From the NCBI GenBank assembly GCA_900314375.1, contig OMVC01000082.1, positions 1 through 7,048 on the forward strand: 7,048 bases of DNA, read 5' to 3'. Numbering within the stretch: position 1 is the stretch's first letter; every line of letters begins with the position of its first letter. This DNA is from an uncultured bacterium (GTDB lineage: Bacteria; Cyanobacteriota; Vampirovibrionia; Gastranaerophilales; Gastranaerophilaceae). Below the pieces are notes generated by a model. The model was not told where the DNA came from. It saw only the letters and a list, made by a program, of their open reading frames with translations, and searched no databases. Made by a program: the position numbers and the translations under genes. Below, one piece after another: positions 5,608 through 7,048 of this stretch.

Positions 5608-6843
5608 TTATTCGTCAACACTAAATGCATAAACAATGTCTTTATTATATAAGTTTCCTTTGCGCAATATCCCTTTTTCTTCGAATTGAGGGGTGTTTAT
5701 TGCATTAGGGAAAAATTGCGGTTCCACGCATAATGCAGAGCGCTTTTCGTATCTTGTTCCGTTTTTACCCATAGGTTGCGCAGATTTTCCTAAATGATTT
5801 GCGCTATAGAATTGAAACCCCGGAAGATTAGTAGAAACCTTCATAACAATACCTGTTTTTGAGGATTTTACATTAGCCGCTTCTATCAATGTTTGTCCGT
5901 CATAACCGTCAATTATATAGTTATGGTCGAATCCTCCGCCAATTTTTAATTGTTCTGAGTTTCCATTTATAACATTACCGATTTTTTGGGGTACGGAGAA
6001 GTCAAACGGAGTATTTTCTACCGATAGAATATTCCCTGTCGGCACTGACACTTCATTATTTTCTGTTATAGATTTTGAGTTTGGCAAAGTTACAATATGG
6101 TCATATATTGAATTTTCTTTTGTATTTTCGGCACCATCCAAATTGAAATATGTATGATTTGTCAGATTTATAAGTGTATCTTTATCGGTAGTTGCCTGAT
6201 AATTTATATGCAGCTTATTGTCATTATCAAATTTATAAGTGACTTTTACTTCTACATTCCCCGGATACCCGTTTTCCATGTCTTTTTTGGTATACGAAAA
6301 TTCAATTCCGTCAGGTAAAATTCTCGGAGACCAATTTTTGACATCAAAGCCTTCACTGCCGCCATGACAATGAGTTTTACCGTTATCTTTATTTGCTTCA
6401 AGATGGTATTCTTCGTTGTTTAGTATAAACTTTGCATTATCAATTTTGTTTGCTACAGGACCGATTGTGCCACCTGCATGCCCAACAGGAGATTTTTCAT
6501 AAGGCGTGACATTATCATAACCTTGAGTTACATCAACCATTTTACCGTCTTTATCAGGAACTTTTATTGAGGTAATTGTTGCTCCAAATGTCGATAAATC
6601 GACACTTGCACCGTTTTTATTAGTTAACGTATATAAATAAGCTTTTTGTCCGGTCTTTTCAATTGTTCCAAACTCACGTCTTGCAATTTTTATCCCTTCA
6701 AATTTCATTCCGTTGACATTATTTTTTGCTTGAGCAGACATTATAAACGTATCAAATTTAGGCTGCTGCCAAAGACAATGATTTTGTACAGATTGAAATA
6801 CAACAGGCTTTATATAAACTTGAGGATTGAAATCTATAGACAT
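5608..6843 (-). CDS. galM: Aldose 1-epimerase (galactose mutarotase) with N-terminal extension
   Basis: This enzyme interconverts the alpha and beta anomers of aldoses such as galactose or glucose, usually feeding the Leloir pathway. The family signatures are clear. They include CHGGSEGFD with H160 (equivalent to catalytic His96 of Lactococcus GalM), NLTNHTYFNLDG with H230 (His170), GGGFDHNYI with D306, STNLPGFQFYSANHL (337-351), and CVEPQFFPNAIN with E374, the expected catalytic base (Glu304). The usual GRVANRI motif reads GPVANKI (128-134), so its first Arg, which normally contacts sugar, is Pro129. The protein is 411 residues against about 340-350 for the family. The excess is an N-terminal extension of about 45 residues ahead of MKFEGIKI (46-53), without a classical signal peptide. 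The first Met is supported by AGGAGA seven bases upstream. No other galactose gene is in the window. Confidence 0.92.
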   Translation of the reverse strand: MSIDFNPQVYIKPVVFQSVQNHCLWQQPKFDTFIMSAQAKNNVNGMKFEGIKIARREFGTIEKTGQKAYLYTLTNKNGASVDLSTFGATITSIKVPDKDGKMVDVTQGYDNVTPYEKSPVGHAGGTIGPVANKIDNAKFILNNEEYHLEANKDNGKTHCHGGSEGFDVKNWSPRILPDGIEFSYTKKDMENGYPGNVEVKVTYKFDNDNKLHINYQATTDKDTLINLTNHTYFNLDGAENTKENSIYDHIVTLPNSKSITENNEVSVPTGNILSVENTPFDFSVPQKIGNVINGNSEQLKIGGGFDHNYIIDGYDGQTLIEAANVKSSKTGIVMKVSTNLPGFQFYSANHLGKSAQPMGKNGTRYEKRSALCVEPQFFPNAINTPQFEEKGILRKGNLYNKDIVYAFSVDE

Positions 6844-6850
6844 GAATTTT

Positions 6851-6856
6851 TCTCCT
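6851..6856 (-). promoter_or_regulatory. Ribosome binding site fixing the extended galM start
   Basis: TCTCCT on the + strand reads AGGAGA on the coding strand, 7 bases before the ATG at 6843. This makes the upstream Met the real start and the N-terminal extension of the epimerase genuinely translated, since no comparable site precedes Met35 or Met46. Confidence 0.75.
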
Positions 6857-7019
6857 ACTATTTATTATAAAAGATTTATAATTAGATTTTTGCTATTTGA
6901 CTTAATAAAATTTTATATTACAGATAGATATTTTTAAAATAATTTTAATATTTCTTAATATTAAACTAAAAACAGGCGATATTATCTTTTAAAAATATTT
7001 TATATATGTGGAGTATATA

Positions 7020-7048
7020 ATGAGGGGATTAACTATTATTGAAAGGGG
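7020..7048 (+). CDS. Start of a gene cut by the right edge; possibly prepilin-like
   Basis: Only the first ten residues (MRGLTIIERG) are visible. The ATG is preceded by GGAG (7010-7013) at a 6-base spacing, and the frame upstream is closed by a stop at 6990-6992. Both the basic, Gly-ending ERG and the internal G-L-T-I-I-E resemble type IV prepilin leaders, in which a peptidase cuts after Gly and before F/L-T-L-x-E. Because the window ends at this point, the hydrophobic helix that would decide the matter cannot be seen. It is divergent from galM, with 176 bases between the two start codons and no convincing promoter pair there. Confidence 0.5.

Noticed and set aside
6864..6869. TATAAT on the - strand upstream of galM
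   Set aside because: It is a perfect -10 hexamer, but no -35 match lies 16-18 bases upstream and it would start transcription almost at the ribosome-binding site; not called as a promoter.
6897..6902. TTGACT on the + strand in the galM/right-edge intergenic region
   Set aside because: No acceptable -10 lies 16-18 bases downstream (the candidates are 11 or 22 bases away).

Overview
The window is AT-rich bacterial DNA with six protein-coding genes and the first codons of a seventh. The base composition, a signal-peptide-bearing TolC-type outer-membrane protein (so a diderm envelope), and short N-terminal leaders such as KPSFGS and M-x-I-x-FNP on otherwise cytosolic-looking proteins remind me of gut Vampirovibrionia (Candidatus Gastranaerophilales, 'Melainabacteria'). 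That assignment is recalled pattern knowledge and is not proven here; no rRNA or marker gene is present.

Layout, left to right. A 155-residue unrecognised protein (17-484, +) may continue beyond the left edge. It is followed by a CheR-like SAM-dependent methyltransferase (628-1452, +). A bidirectional hairpin terminator (1490-1528) separates these from a convergent 857-residue gene (1549-4122, -). That gene fuses an N-terminal ABC_sub_bind-type periplasmic binding domain to a TolC-type outer membrane factor, with an unusual Gly/Ala-rich insert carrying two glycine-zipper runs. A strong sigma70-type promoter (4164-4191) drives it leftward.

Divergent from it, on the + strand, are a 125-residue unrecognised protein (4294-4671) and, 52 bases further, a 292-residue protein (4724-5602) with the R / S-T-T / E-x-E signature of R-S-E ADP-ribosyltransferases. 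Its stop lies 5 bases from the stop of a convergent aldose 1-epimerase (galactose mutarotase, 5608-6843, -), which carries an N-terminal extension of about 45 residues. A divergent intergenic region then leads to a gene entering at the right edge (7020, +). Its ten visible residues could be the leader of a type IV prepilin-like protein.

The genes do not form one obvious pathway. The most notable signals are the possible ADP-ribosyltransferase effector with its small upstream partner, the shared N-terminal leader motif (closest between the ADP-ribosyltransferase and the epimerase), and the glycine-zipper hairpin inserted in the outer-membrane protein. There are no tRNAs, rRNAs, CRISPR arrays or insertion sequences that I can see, and no gene-free stretch longer than about 180 bases.
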